DNA from: Sorangium cellulosum
GTDB taxonomy: Bacteria; Myxococcota_A; Polyangia; Polyangiales; Polyangiaceae
Direction: 5' to 3'
Assembly: GCF_004135735.1 (NCBI RefSeq)
Contig: NZ_CP012670.1
Location: 2,852,001 to 2,916,000 of the forward strand
Length of the DNA stretch: 64,000 nucleotides
Shown piece after piece: positions 9,637 through 19,116 of the stretch. Below the pieces are notes generated by a model. That model was not told the origin of the DNA, searched no databases, and was given only the letters and a program-made list of their open reading frames with translations. Positions within the stretch are counted from its first letter, which is position 1; the number at the start of each line of letters is the position of its first letter. The position numbers and the translations under genes were made by a program.

Positions 9637-12168
9637 TCAGCCCGTCCGTCGCATCGCCGCGCGGGCCGACGCGGCGTCGTCCACGGCGAGCGCTTCCTCG
9701 GCCGCGGCGGCGAGCGCCGCGAACGAGGCCGCGGCGAGGGCGTCCTCCACCGCGTCGAACGCGGACGCGCACATGCTGAGCCGGGTGACCCCGAGGCCGG
9801 CCAGGAGCGGCGCGACCTGCGGATCGCCCGCGGCCTCGCCGCACACCGAGACCGGCCGAGCCGCGGCGAGCCCCGCCTCGACCACGGCGCGCACGAGCCG
9901 GAGCACCGCAGGGTGCGCCGGGTCCGCGAGCGCGTGCAGCCGCGGGTGGCCGCGCTCGGCCGCGAGCGTGTACTGCGTCAGATCGTTCGTCCCGACGCTG
10001 AAGAAGTCGGCCCGCCGCGCCAGGCGCTCGGCCATCAGCGCCGCCGCCGGCACCTCGACCATGATGCCCGCGGGCACGGGCCAGAGGTGCGGCCTCCCGG
10101 CGGCGTCGAGCGCCTCGTGCGCGCGCTCGAGCGCGGCGCGCACCGCGGTCACCTCGGCGGCCGTGGAGACCATCGGGATCATCACGCGGACGTCGTGGCC
10201 GCGCGCCGCGACCAGGGTCGCGCGGAGCTGCGCCTCGAGCAGGGCCGGCCGCGCGAGCGACAGGCGCACGCCGCGCACGCCCAGGCTGGGGTTCGCCTCG
10301 GCCTCGAGATCGAGGTAGGCGAGCGCCTTGTCGCCGCCGGCGTCGAGCGTGCGGACCACGATCGGCGCGCCGGCGAAGACCGCGAAGATCTGCGCGAGCA
10401 GCTCGGCCTGCTCGTCCTCGCCGGGCGCCTCCCTGCGGTCGAGGAACAGCATCTCGGTGCGCAGGAGCCCGATGCCCAGGGCGCCGGCCTCCCGCGCGGC
10501 GCGGGCGTCCGAGAGCCCGGCCACGTTCGCCCAGAGCTCGATCTCGCGGCCGCACGCGAGGCGCACGCGGCCGGCGCGGGCGCGCGGCCGCCCCCGCGCC
10601 GCGCGGGAGGCCGCCTGCCGCCGCGCGAGCTCCTCCGCGGTCCGGGGGTCGGGATCGATCCAGATCTCGCCGGTCGCGCCGTCGAGGGCCGCCTGCGCGC
10701 CGCCCGCCTCCGGCACCAGCGCCGCGGCCCCGGCGACCGCGGGGATGCCGGCGCCGCGCAGCAGGATCGCGGCGTGCGACGAGGGGCCGCCGCGGCGGTC
10801 GATGACGCCGAGCACCCGCGACGCGTCGAGCCGCGCGGCCTCCGACGGCGTGAGGTCGTCGGCCACGACGATGGCCGGCGGCCCCTCGGGCAGCGCGGCC
10901 GCGGCGCCGCCGAGCAGGGCGCGCAGCACGGCGTCGCCCACGTCGCGGACGTCCGCCTCGCGCGCCCGCAGGTAGGGGTTGTCGAGCTGCTGGTAGATCG
11001 ACACCGCGGCCTCGATCGCCTGGCCGAACGCCCAGGCGGCGGTGCAGCGGTCCCGCTCGATGCGCTCCACCGCCGCGCCCACGAGGGCCGGATCGGCGAG
11101 CAGCGCCTGGTGGGCCTCCAGGATGTCGCTGCCGCGCAGCGCGCTGCCGAGGTCCTGCGCCGCCTGCGCGAGCGCGCGCCGCAGCCGCTCGACCTCGGCC
11201 GCGGGGTCGTCGACCGCGGCCTCGGGGATCGGCGGGAGCGAGCGCGTCAGCCGGACGAGCGGGCCGAGCGCGATGCCCGGCGCGACGGGGATGGCGCGGC
11301 CCGACACGGCGCGCGCCGCCGGCGGCCCCGCCGCCGCCTCGCGGCCCGGGAGGGCCACGAGGGCCGCGAGGGCCGCGACCGCGTCGGCGGCCTCGCGCCC
11401 GGTCGCGCGCAGGCGCAGCACGTCGCCGCGGCGCGCGCCGAGCGACGAGAGCGCGATCAGGCTCGAGGCCGGCACGGGGCCGAGGCCGGTGGTCAGGTCC
11501 TCGACGGTGATCGCCGCGTCGAACGACGCCGCGCGCGCGACGAGCTGCGCCGCCGGGCGGGCGTGCAGGCCGCTCGGATCGGCGAGCGTGACGTCCGCCG
11601 AGGCGAAGGGAGCGGCGGCGGCGGACGGAGCGGCCGGCGTCGCCGCGAGCGGCGCGGCCGGCGCGGCGAACGCAGCGACCGGCGCTCCGGCGAGCGGAGC
11701 AGCCGGCGCCGGCGCGTCCGCCGCGCCGGCAGGGGGCGCGGCCTCGCCGAGCTGCGCCGCCTTGGCGGCGAGCGCCTGCCGCGCCTCGGCGGCGACCTGA
11801 TCGAGCGCGCCCCCCGACGCCGCCCGCACGGCCGCGGCGACGGCGCCCTCCACGAGCGGCCCGCCGGTGAGGCGCGTGCGCGCGGCGAACGACGGATCGA
11901 CCAGCTCGAGCGCCGTCTCGGCGCTCAGGATCGCGCTGCCGAGGTCCATGAGCACGACCGCGCCGGCCGGCCCGCACACGCGCTCGATCGCCGCGGCGAT
12001 GGCGACCGCGTCGGTGCCGAGCTCGGCGCCGCCCTCGCCGGCGCCCGCCGCGCAGGCGATGGCGACCGCATCGCCGGTCATCTGGCGAGCCAGGGCGACG
12101 GTGGCCTCGGCGAGCGCGCGGCTGTGCGAGACCAGGACGAGCCCGACGCGGCTCGCCGCGGCGCTCAT
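9637..12168 (-). CDS. dhaM: DhaM-HPr-enzyme I fusion (PTS phosphoryl relay for dihydroxyacetone kinase)
   Basis: An 843-residue three-part phosphocarrier. Residues about 1-130 are a mannose-type EIIA (DhaM) domain with active His15 in VLVSHSRALAEA. An Ala/Pro-rich linker leads to an HPr domain (about 185-275) with GLHARP and His202. Residues about 285-840 are enzyme I with the phospho-His motif GGPSSHAAI (His465) and, unlike E. coli DhaM, which carries only an N-terminal EI fragment, the complete PEP-binding barrel (LLRTEMLFLDR, VRTLDAGGDK, FFSVGTNDLTQYTLA, SVCGEAAGDP). It should therefore take phosphate directly from PEP and pass it to DhaL. The ATG overlaps the dhaL stop by 4 bp, indicating coupling. 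Confidence 0.95.
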   Translation of the reverse strand: MSAAASRVGLVLVSHSRALAEATVALARQMTGDAVAIACAAGAGEGGAELGTDAVAIAAAIERVCGPAGAVVLMDLGSAILSAETALELVDPSFAARTRLTGGPLVEGAVAAAVRAASGGALDQVAAEARQALAAKAAQLGEAAPPAGAADAPAPAAPLAGAPVAAFAAPAAPLAATPAAPSAAAAPFASADVTLADPSGLHARPAAQLVARAASFDAAITVEDLTTGLGPVPASSLIALSSLGARRGDVLRLRATGREAADAVAALAALVALPGREAAAGPPAARAVSGRAIPVAPGIALGPLVRLTRSLPPIPEAAVDDPAAEVERLRRALAQAAQDLGSALRGSDILEAHQALLADPALVGAAVERIERDRCTAAWAFGQAIEAAVSIYQQLDNPYLRAREADVRDVGDAVLRALLGGAAAALPEGPPAIVVADDLTPSEAARLDASRVLGVIDRRGGPSSHAAILLRGAGIPAVAGAAALVPEAGGAQAALDGATGEIWIDPDPRTAEELARRQAASRAARGRPRARAGRVRLACGREIELWANVAGLSDARAAREAGALGIGLLRTEMLFLDRREAPGEDEQAELLAQIFAVFAGAPIVVRTLDAGGDKALAYLDLEAEANPSLGVRGVRLSLARPALLEAQLRATLVAARGHDVRVMIPMVSTAAEVTAVRAALERAHEALDAAGRPHLWPVPAGIMVEVPAAALMAERLARRADFFSVGTNDLTQYTLAAERGHPRLHALADPAHPAVLRLVRAVVEAGLAAARPVSVCGEAAGDPQVAPLLAGLGVTRLSMCASAFDAVEDALAAASFAALAAAAEEALAVDDAASARAAMRRTG

Positions 12169-12851
12169 GCGTCGGCCGTCGCGGCCAGGCTCCGCAGCAA
12201 GAGCCAGCAGGACGTGGCGCCGGGGTCCTGGTGCCCGGCGCTGCGCTCCCCGAGGTAGCTCGCCCGGCCCTTGCGGGCGACGAGCGGCACGGTCGCCTCG
12301 GCCCCGGCCCGCGCCGCCTCCGCGGCGCGGGCGAGCGCCTCGGCGAGCGACACGCGCCCGTCCGCGCCCGAGGGCGGCGGCGCCTGCCCGGCCGCCGCCG
12401 CGGGCGGCTCGAGGAGGGCGGCCTTGAGCGCGTCGACCGCGGGGCCAAGCGCGTCGACCATGGTCTTGTCGCCGGGCGACGCCTTGCCGCGGCGCTTCAC
12501 GCCGTCGAGGCCCGCCTCGAGGCAGCTCGCCAGGGCCGCGAGGTCGAGCTCGCCGGCGCCGGCCGCCCGGAGGCCGGCCTCGCGGAACAGCGTGCCGTAG
12601 AGCGGCCCGCTCGCCCCGCCGACGGTCGACAGCAGGATCATCCCCACCTCCTTGAGGAGCGCGCCCACGTCGCCGCGGTCGAGGCCGCCGAGCCGGGCGC
12701 GCACCGCCGTGAAGCCGCGCGCCATGTTGATCCCGTGGTCGCTGTCGCCGATCGCCGCGTCGAGCTCCGTCAGGTACATCTTCTCGCGCTCCAGCACGTC
12801 GGCCGCCCGCTCGAGCCAGGCCGCGACGCGATCGCCGCTCAGTCCCTGCAT
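12165..12851 (-). CDS. dhaL: Dihydroxyacetone kinase ADP-binding subunit DhaL
   Basis: A 228-residue subunit of PTS-dependent dihydroxyacetone kinase. It holds the ADP cofactor that is rephosphorylated by DhaM and hands phosphate to dihydroxyacetone bound on DhaK. The nucleotide/Mg site DAAIGDSDHGINMARG (Asp-rich loop) lies near residue 30, and a second conserved block GGASGPLYGTLF with the following Lys-Ala-Ser-Pro-Gly-Asp-Lys-Thr stretch (KASPGDKTMVDAL) is present. Length is close to the usual 210. It starts 3 bp after the dhaK stop and overlaps dhaM by 4 bp, so dhaK-dhaL-dhaM form one operon in that order. Confidence 0.95.
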   Translation of the reverse strand: MQGLSGDRVAAWLERAADVLEREKMYLTELDAAIGDSDHGINMARGFTAVRARLGGLDRGDVGALLKEVGMILLSTVGGASGPLYGTLFREAGLRAAGAGELDLAALASCLEAGLDGVKRRGKASPGDKTMVDALGPAVDALKAALLEPPAAAAGQAPPPSGADGRVSLAEALARAAEAARAGAEATVPLVARKGRASYLGERSAGHQDPGATSCWLLLRSLAATADA

Positions 12852-12854
12852 GGC

Positions 12855-13856
12855 TCAGGCTCCCCAGCGCAGCGCCGCCGTGTGCACCGGCGCGTCCCAG
12901 TAGCGGAGCATCTCGTCGTCGAGCCGGAGGAGCGTCGCCGAGACGCCGGCCATCTCGAGCGACGTGACGTACGGCCCGACGAGGCTGCGGGCGACCCGGA
13001 GGCCGTGCTCGCGCGCGATCGCGTGCGCCTTGCGGTAGACGACGTAGAGCTCGATGAGCGGCGTCCCGCCCATGCCGTTGATGAACAGGAGCACGTCGTC
13101 GCCCCGCCGGAACGGCAGGTCCTCGAGGAGGGGCCGCATCAGGATCTCGGCCACCCGGTCGGCGGGCTCGAGCCGCGCGCGCCGCCGGCCGGGCTCGCCG
13201 TGGATGCCGATGCCGACCTCCATCTCGTCCGGGCCGAGCTCGAACGACGGCTTGCCGGCGTGCGGCACGGTGCAGGCGGAGAGCGCGACGCCCATGCTGC
13301 GGCCCGCCGCGTTGACGCGCCGGCACAGCGCCGCGACCTCGTCGAGCGGCCGCCCCGCCTCGGCGGCCCCGCCGCAGATCTTCTCGGCGAGCACGGTCGT
13401 CCCGACCCCGCGCCGCCCCGCGGTGTAGAGGCTGTCCTCGACCGCCACATCGTCGTTCACGATCACGCCCTCGACGGCGATGCCCGCCTCGCGCGCGAGC
13501 TCGGCGGCCATTTCGAAGTTCATGACATCGCCGGTGTAGTTCTTGATGATGTGGAGCACGCCGGCCCCGGCGTCGACGGCCCGCGTCGCCTCGGCGATCG
13601 GATCGGGCGTCGGGCTCGTGAACACCGCGCCGGGGCAGGCGGCGTCGAGCATGCCGCGCCCGACGAAGCCGCCGTGCATCGGCTCGTGACCGCTGCCGCC
13701 GCCCGAGACGAGGGCGACCTTGCCTCTCCCCTTCGCCTCGGCGCGCGTGATGAAGAGGGGCGCGGCGTTCACCCGGATGAGATCGCCGTGGGCCAGCGCC
13801 ATGCCCTCGAGCGCCTCCCTGACCAGATCCTCCGGCGCGTTGATGAGCTTCTTCAT
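12855..13856 (-). CDS. dhaK: Dihydroxyacetone kinase substrate-binding subunit DhaK
   Basis: A 333-residue subunit that binds dihydroxyacetone covalently through a His hemiaminal. Visible landmarks: [20 protein letters not shown] near residue 50, [15 protein letters not shown] near 105, and GIGIHGEPG near 215 with the substrate-binding His. A Shine-Dalgarno-like GGAGGGCAGG precedes the ATG. It is the first gene of dhaKLM and feeds dihydroxyacetone phosphate into glycolysis. No DhaR or DhaS regulator is nearby, and the upstream neighbour (DUF2071 protein) diverges from a 98-bp spacer that contains GGATATCC. Confidence 0.96.
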   Translation of the reverse strand: MKKLINAPEDLVREALEGMALAHGDLIRVNAAPLFITRAEAKGRGKVALVSGGGSGHEPMHGGFVGRGMLDAACPGAVFTSPTPDPIAEATRAVDAGAGVLHIIKNYTGDVMNFEMAAELAREAGIAVEGVIVNDDVAVEDSLYTAGRRGVGTTVLAEKICGGAAEAGRPLDEVAALCRRVNAAGRSMGVALSACTVPHAGKPSFELGPDEMEVGIGIHGEPGRRRARLEPADRVAEILMRPLLEDLPFRRGDDVLLFINGMGGTPLIELYVVYRKAHAIAREHGLRVARSLVGPYVTSLEMAGVSATLLRLDDEMLRYWDAPVHTAALRWGA

Positions 13857-13954
13857 CCTGCCCTCCGCTCGGCTGCGGCGCGAAGGATATCCCCATGCCG
13901 TCGCCGGCCGCGAGGGGGGATCTTTCCGCGACGCTGTCCTACCCTGCGGGCGCC

Positions 13955-14692
13955 ATGGATCGACTCGCTCCCATGCTCCGCCCCTCGGGCCGCCCGGCGG
14001 GCTTCCAGCGCTGGAGAGACCTCCTCTTCCTCCACTGGGAGACGCCGCTCGCGGCCCTGCGCGCCGTCGTCCCGCCCGAGCTCGATCTCGACACCTTCGA
14101 GGGCAGGGCCTACGTCGGCGTCGTCGCCTTCACCATGCGCGACGTCTGCCCCTGGTGGTCGCCCAGCGTGCCGGGGATATCGAACTTTCACGAGCTCAAC
14201 GTCCGCACCTACGTGCACCGGGGCGGTCGGGACCCGGGGGTCTGGTTCTTCAGCCTCGACGCGGCCAAGGCGCTCGCGGTCCTCGTGGCGCGGGCCGGCT
14301 GGCACCTGCCCTATCACCACGCCTCGATGGATCTCGAGACGCGGGGCGGCGAGGTCCATTATCGCAGCGAGCGGCGCTGGCCCGGCCCCGTGCCCGCGCG
14401 CTTCGCGGCGCGCTATCGCGTCGGCGCGCCCCTCGGCGCCGCGGCGCCGGGGACGCTCGAGCATTTCCTGGCCGAGCGGTACCTGCTCTTCGCCGCGAGC
14501 GGGCGTGAGCTGAAGAGCGGGCAGGTGCACCACGTGCCCTATCCGCTCCACCGGGCCGAGGTGCTCCACGTGGAGGAGAGCGTCGTGGCCGCCGCCGGCC
14601 TGCCCGCGCCCGACGGGGCGCCGCACGTGCTGTACAGCCCGGGGGTGGACGTGGATGTGTACGCGCTCCGGCCCGTCGCGCCGAGGGGGTGA
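13955..14692 (+). CDS. DUF2071 / YqjF family protein
   Basis: A 245-residue protein of the DUF2071 family (B. subtilis YqjF type), whose biochemical role is not established. Recognisable features are [20 protein letters not shown], an N-terminal helix common to the family, then [20 protein letters not shown], and the C-terminal [12 protein letters not shown] block. No signal peptide or membrane span is seen. The ATG at 13955 is preferred; the ATG at 13895 would add 20 residues lacking family similarity. It is divergent from dhaK and convergent with the hydrolase at 14709. Confidence 0.85.
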   Translation: MDRLAPMLRPSGRPAGFQRWRDLLFLHWETPLAALRAVVPPELDLDTFEGRAYVGVVAFTMRDVCPWWSPSVPGISNFHELNVRTYVHRGGRDPGVWFFSLDAAKALAVLVARAGWHLPYHHASMDLETRGGEVHYRSERRWPGPVPARFAARYRVGAPLGAAAPGTLEHFLAERYLLFAASGRELKSGQVHHVPYPLHRAEVLHVEESVVAAAGLPAPDGAPHVLYSPGVDVDVYALRPVAPRG

Positions 14693-14708
14693 GACGCGCT
14701 CGGCGCGC

Positions 14709-15662
14709 TCAGCGCCGCAGCAGCCAGTGGATGACCTGGGACTCCAGGCCCGGAGCGGCCCCGAACCCGAGGCTCAGCGTCTGCGGAAAGCCCACGTGGC
14801 CGCCGAGCCGGAGCCACTGGATGTCGAGCAGCGGCGAGGGCGGGTAGGCCTCTAGCGCCGGGCGCACCGTGTCGAGCGGCACCATGGGATCCGCCTCCGT
14901 CGCGACGAGCAACGACGGCACGGAGAGGTCGCGGAGGCGCGGGGCGGCGCTCTCGCTCGCGTAGTACGCCTCGGGGCTCTGGAAGCCGAACCGGCGCGTC
15001 ATGATGCGGCGATCCCACTCGCGGATCGTGCGGATCGCGAGCGCCTCGCCGACGGGCAGGGGCACGGCGCGGCGCGACGCCACGGCGGCGTACATCTCCT
15101 TGAGGCCCGACAGCACGTGCCTGCGGTACACCCAGCGGCCAGGCTGATCGATGGCGGTCACGGATCGCTCGAGATCGAGCGGCGGGCAGATCGCGGCCAC
15201 GGCGCGGACGCGCGCGTCGAGCGAGCCCGAGGCGGCGTAGCGGAGGGCGATGTGCCCGCCCAGCGAGTAACCGAGGACGAGCACGCGCTCGTACCGGCCG
15301 AGCTCCGGGGAGGTGATGGCCGCGTGGAGATCGGAGAACAGGCCGGCGTGGTAGAGGTCGTCCCCGTCGCCCCCGGCGCCGCGCAGGTTGAGGCGCAGGC
15401 AGGCGAGCCCCGCGCCCTCCGCCCGCCGGGCGGCCTCGATCATGTAGTAGCTCTCGCTCGTGCCGCCGAGCCCGTGGATCACGACGAGGATCGCGCGCGC
15501 GCCCTCCCGGTGGCGGATCCTGCCGAGCAGCCGGACGGGCCCGGCAGGGGACTCATCCACATGCACCGAGAAGGGCGACGACGGCGGGAGCGCGGGAGCG
15601 CGGAGCTGGTGCCTGAGCCAGGGAGCGATCGTCCAGAAATGACCGTGGAGGATGCGCTGCAT
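14709..15662 (-). CDS. Alpha/beta-fold hydrolase, YheT-like
   Basis: A 317-residue alpha/beta hydrolase. The oxyanion-hole region is VVIHGLGGTSES, the nucleophile elbow is GYSLGGH (Ser), the acidic residue is probably the Asp in ATEADPMVP, and the catalytic His lies in LGGHVGFPQ near the C-terminus. The early segment GHFWTIAPWL resembles the N-terminus of YheT/embryogenesis-associated EMB8-type hydrolases (NGHxQT). No signal peptide is evident, so it is probably cytoplasmic. Substrate unknown; esterase or thioesterase activity on hydrophobic esters would be typical. It stands as a single gene, 50 bp from the Cys-rich lipoprotein gene. Confidence 0.83.
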   Translation of the reverse strand: MQRILHGHFWTIAPWLRHQLRAPALPPSSPFSVHVDESPAGPVRLLGRIRHREGARAILVVIHGLGGTSESYYMIEAARRAEGAGLACLRLNLRGAGGDGDDLYHAGLFSDLHAAITSPELGRYERVLVLGYSLGGHIALRYAASGSLDARVRAVAAICPPLDLERSVTAIDQPGRWVYRRHVLSGLKEMYAAVASRRAVPLPVGEALAIRTIREWDRRIMTRRFGFQSPEAYYASESAAPRLRDLSVPSLLVATEADPMVPLDTVRPALEAYPPSPLLDIQWLRLGGHVGFPQTLSLGFGAAPGLESQVIHWLLRR

Positions 15663-15712
15663 CCGCGCGTTCGTACCACGCGCGGCGCAGCGCTCCTATT
15701 TCGCGCCCTCGG

Positions 15713-17503
15713 TCAGGGGCACACGACCTCGGTGGTGCCGCCGCAAGAGCTCCGGCACTCGTCGCAGTAGGCGCAGGCGAGGGCCGCGTCGTAGATCGCG
15801 GCGCTCTCCGGATCTCCCTCCCTGCAGGCTTGCTCGCAGGCCGGGTCCTTGTCGCACGTGCGGAAGCAGCTCACGTAGCTGTCGCAGTTGGGTCGGTTGG
15901 TGCAGGCCGCGAGCTCGTCCTTGCAGTTGCCCGCGAACGCGCACTGCACGCACCCCGAGGTGCCGTCGCCGCAGACGCCCGAGTCGTCGCACACCGGCGG
16001 GACGTGGCTGCGCACGGTGAGCGTGAAGTCGCCGAAATCCTCCGGGCCGTTGCCGTCGACCACCACCACCACGGTCTGGTTCGCGGCGAGCGTCATCGTG
16101 AGCTCCGACTGCTCGGTGAAGCGCACGCTGTCGTCGTCGTTGCACGCGATCTGCTCCCCCAGGCAGGTCGCGTCGCGCACGTGCAGCACCGTGTCGAACG
16201 TGGAGCCGTACGTATCGAAGGTGTAGTCGCCGGCGAACTGCGCCGTGAACGTGTAGGCCGAGTCACGGCTCTCCGTGGCCAGGCAGCCCTCCACCTGGGT
16301 CGGCGACACGCTGTTCGGCCGGCCGCGCGTGCTGCCGGTGATCGTCTGCGGCGTCGTGCCGGAGAGCTCGCCCGCCGGGCAGCTCGGCTCGCTCTCGCGG
16401 GTCACGCGGAGCTGGAACGCGCCCGTCTCCCCGTCCGCGCCGTCGACCACGACGTAGACGGTCTGGCCTTCGGCGAGATCGCGCGAGACGCGCGCCGCGC
16501 CCGGGTCCGCGTTGCAGGCGATCTCGGAGCAGCCGGCGGCGTCGAGCAGGGCGACGACGGTGTTGAAGGTGGAGGCGCTGGTGTCGAAGGAGTAGCGGCC
16601 CGCGGTCCGCGCGGTGAACATGTAGACGCGCTCGCTCGAGCTCGTCGCCACGCACGAGGGCGCGAACGTGCTCGCCGCGCCGACCGTCGTGTTGTTCACG
16701 ACCTGCGGCACGACGTCGCCGAGATCCTGCCCGGGGCTCACGGTGCACGCGCACGCCCCGGTCTGGCAGACCTCCAGGGAGCTGCACTCGACCCCGCACC
16801 CGCCGCAGTTCGCCTCGTCGGACTGGGCATCGACGCAGGCGTCGCCGCACGCCGTGAGCCCGGAGCCGCAGCCGCCCTCGCACGCGCCGGCCACGCAGGT
16901 CTGGTCCGCGCCGCACGCGGTGCCGCACTCGCCGCAGTGCGCGGCGTCGGTCTGGAGATCGACGCAGGCGTCGCCGCACCGGGTGCGCCCGTCCTCGCAG
17001 GCGGCGACCACGCACGCGCCGTCCTCGCAGGTCTGGCCGTCCTCGCAGGCGTTGTCGCACTCGCCGCAGTGCGCGGCGTCGGCCTCGACGTCGACGCACT
17101 CGTCGCCGCACCGGGTGCGCCCGTCCTCGCAGGCGGCGCCCTGGCACGCGCCGTCCTCGCAGGCCTGGCCGTCCTCGCAGGCGTTGCCGCACTCGCCGCA
17201 GTGCGCCTCGCTGGTCCCGGTGTCGACGCACTCACCGCCGCACGCCGTCTGGCCGTCCTCGCAGCCCGCGACGCAGGCGCCCTCGCTGCAGGTCTCCCCG
17301 CTCGCGCACGCGTTGCCGCATTGACCGCAGTTGCTCGCGTCCGTGCTCAGGTCGACGCAGCCGCTGTCGCACCGCGTGGTTGGAGACATGCATTCGTTCG
17401 TCGTGGCGCCGCCGCCCGAGCACGCGGGGGCGAGCACCGCCGCGGCGAGGCAGAGCAGGGTGTACGTCGGCGCGAGCCGGAAGCGCGATCTGAGCTTTTC
17501 CAT
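15713..17503 (-). CDS. Cys-rich repeat lipoprotein with two PPC-like domains
   Basis: A 596-residue surface lipoprotein: MEKLRSRFRLAPTYTLLCLA, then AAVLAPAC with Cys as lipidation site. Residues about 35-215 hold five tandem disulfide repeats of the form CGxxCVDxxxDxxxCGxCGxxCxxGxxCxxGAC, a type frequent in myxobacterial exoproteins. Two copies of a roughly 110-residue beta-domain follow (AGRYSFDTSASTFNTVVAL and AGDYTFDTYGSTFDTVLHV), resembling pre-peptidase C-terminal domains. A second Cys-rich region at the end contains about fourteen Cys. The Met at 17503 is chosen for the signal peptide. Probably an adhesive or structural outer-surface protein; no catalytic motif is visible. Confidence 0.85.
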   Translation of the reverse strand: MEKLRSRFRLAPTYTLLCLAAAVLAPACSGGGATTNECMSPTTRCDSGCVDLSTDASNCGQCGNACASGETCSEGACVAGCEDGQTACGGECVDTGTSEAHCGECGNACEDGQACEDGACQGAACEDGRTRCGDECVDVEADAAHCGECDNACEDGQTCEDGACVVAACEDGRTRCGDACVDLQTDAAHCGECGTACGADQTCVAGACEGGCGSGLTACGDACVDAQSDEANCGGCGVECSSLEVCQTGACACTVSPGQDLGDVVPQVVNNTTVGAASTFAPSCVATSSSERVYMFTARTAGRYSFDTSASTFNTVVALLDAAGCSEIACNADPGAARVSRDLAEGQTVYVVVDGADGETGAFQLRVTRESEPSCPAGELSGTTPQTITGSTRGRPNSVSPTQVEGCLATESRDSAYTFTAQFAGDYTFDTYGSTFDTVLHVRDATCLGEQIACNDDDSVRFTEQSELTMTLAANQTVVVVVDGNGPEDFGDFTLTVRSHVPPVCDDSGVCGDGTSGCVQCAFAGNCKDELAACTNRPNCDSYVSCFRTCDKDPACEQACREGDPESAAIYDAALACAYCDECRSSCGGTTEVVCP

Positions 17504-17544
17504 GAGCCTTCCCTCGGCAGAGATGCCGGCGACGGGGGTACGGG

Positions 17545-17599
17545 GGTAGTAACGAGAGACTACCTGGCAGGATACGCCCATGGCCTTCCAGGCTGTCAA
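17545..17599 (-). promoter_or_regulatory. Candidate promoter and inverted repeat of the Cys-rich lipoprotein gene
   Basis: On the minus strand a perfect TTGACA (17599-17594) is followed after 19 bases by TATCCT (17574-17569), a rather wide spacing for a sigma-70 type promoter. Just downstream, GGTAGT and ACTACC form an inverted repeat (17545-17564) that would fall at or after the transcription start, as an operator or leader hairpin. Confidence 0.35.
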
Positions 17600-17702
17600 T
17601 GCTTGCCGCGCGCGCCGATGCCTCATGGCGCCGACCGCTGCGAGCACGAGCGCGTTCTCGCCGCAGATCCGATACATCACCGGGAACGAGGGGGGGAGCG
17701 CT

Positions 17703-19067
17703 TCAGTCGCGGCGCGCCTCGTCCTCCGCCCCGCCGGCCTCGCCGGGCGGGAGGCGGATGCGCACCGTGCGGATCTGCCGGGGGCTCGCGTCCACGATGT
17801 GGAGCTCCGCGCCGCCCGGCGTCGTCAGCACGTCGCCGGGGGCCGGGATGCGCCGGGCGAGCCCCATGCACAGGCCGGCGACCGTGGACCAGCGATCGTC
17901 CTCCGGCAGCTCGACGTCGAGCTGCCGGCTCACCTCGTGGATCGGCATGTCGCCTTGCACGAGCGCCGACCCGTCCGGCTCGCGGCGGATGGTCTCCTCG
18001 GGGAGCGTCTCGTGCTCGGCGAAGATCTCGCCGACGAGCTCCTCGACGAGGTCCTCCATCGTGACGATGCCGCTCATGCCGCCCTGCTCGTCGATGACGA
18101 CGGCGAGCTGGAGCCTCCGCCGCTTCATCTCGGCGAGGAGCTCGACGGCCAGCATCGACTCGACCACGAAATACGCGGGGCGGAGGACGCTCTCGAGCGA
18201 GAACCGCCCGTCGCTCCAGAGCAGCTCGAGCACGTCCTTCATCGTGACGTAGCCGATCACGTCGTCGACCGACCCCTCGTGGACGGGCATGCGCGTGTGG
18301 CCGTGCTCCAGCGTCACGCGCCGGACCTCCTCCGCGGTCGCGTCGCGCGGCAGCGAGACGACGCGGGCGCGCGGGAGCATCACCTGGAGCGCGGTGAGCT
18401 CGGCGAAATCGAGGGCCCGGGAGGCGATCTCGCCGGCGCGCCGGTCGACCGTGCCCGACTCCGTGGCCTCGTCGACGATCTGCTGGATCTCCTCGGGCGA
18501 GATGCGCGCCTCGACGAAGTTCGTGCGATCGCCGAAGAGCCTCAGCACCAGGTTCGAGCTCGCCGTGAGCAGCCACACGAGCGGGCGGGCGAGCGACGAC
18601 AGCCCGCGGAGCGGCGGGCCGACGAGCAGCGCGTACCGCTCGGCGCCGCGGAGCGCGAGCGACTTGGGCACGAGCTCCCCGAGGACCAGCGACAGGAAGG
18701 AGACGAGCGCGACGACCGCGGCCAGGGCGAGCTCGTCCGCCGCGTCCTCGAGCCATGGGGCGGCGCGGAGCACCGGCGCGAGCTCCTGGGCCAGGGTCGA
18801 GCCGCCGAAGGCGCTGGCGGTCGCGCCGACGACGGTGATGCCGATCTGCACGGTGGCGAGGAACCGCTCCGGGTTGTCCCGGAGGCGCCTCACGGCGCGC
18901 GCGCGCCGGCTCCCCGACTGCACGAGCTGCTCGAGCCGCGTCTTGCGGAGCGTGACGACCGCGATCTCGGCGCCCGCGAAGACGCCGTTCACCAGCACGA
19001 GGGCCAGGATGATGAGGATCTCCGAGAAAATGACGTCCCTCCCTGGGTCTTCGGGTGCATAGCGCAT
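17703..19067 (-). CDS. CNNM/HlyC-CorC family transporter with CBS domains
   Basis: A 454-residue membrane protein. Residues about 10-205 form the CNNM (DUF21) membrane domain: FSEILIILALVLVNGVFAGA, then VQIGITVVGATASAFGG and further helices. A CBS pair follows at about 215-340 (VMLPRARVVSLPRDATAEEV and later VIDEQGGMSGIVTMEDLVEE), and the C-terminal CorC_HlyC domain at about 355-440 contains LPEDDRWSTVAGLCM. Such proteins are implicated in Mg2+ or Co2+ efflux and homeostasis; the older name is hemolysin. Order and length are those of the family. Monocistronic, with about 200 bp to the next gene on each side or less. Confidence 0.92.
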   Translation of the reverse strand: MRYAPEDPGRDVIFSEILIILALVLVNGVFAGAEIAVVTLRKTRLEQLVQSGSRRARAVRRLRDNPERFLATVQIGITVVGATASAFGGSTLAQELAPVLRAAPWLEDAADELALAAVVALVSFLSLVLGELVPKSLALRGAERYALLVGPPLRGLSSLARPLVWLLTASSNLVLRLFGDRTNFVEARISPEEIQQIVDEATESGTVDRRAGEIASRALDFAELTALQVMLPRARVVSLPRDATAEEVRRVTLEHGHTRMPVHEGSVDDVIGYVTMKDVLELLWSDGRFSLESVLRPAYFVVESMLAVELLAEMKRRRLQLAVVIDEQGGMSGIVTMEDLVEELVGEIFAEHETLPEETIRREPDGSALVQGDMPIHEVSRQLDVELPEDDRWSTVAGLCMGLARRIPAPGDVLTTPGGAELHIVDASPRQIRTVRIRLPPGEAGGAEDEARRD

Positions 19068-19116
19068 CGCCCCCCGGCGCGGCAGAGGCGACGAGGATGC
19101 CGGGCGAGGGGCCGGC

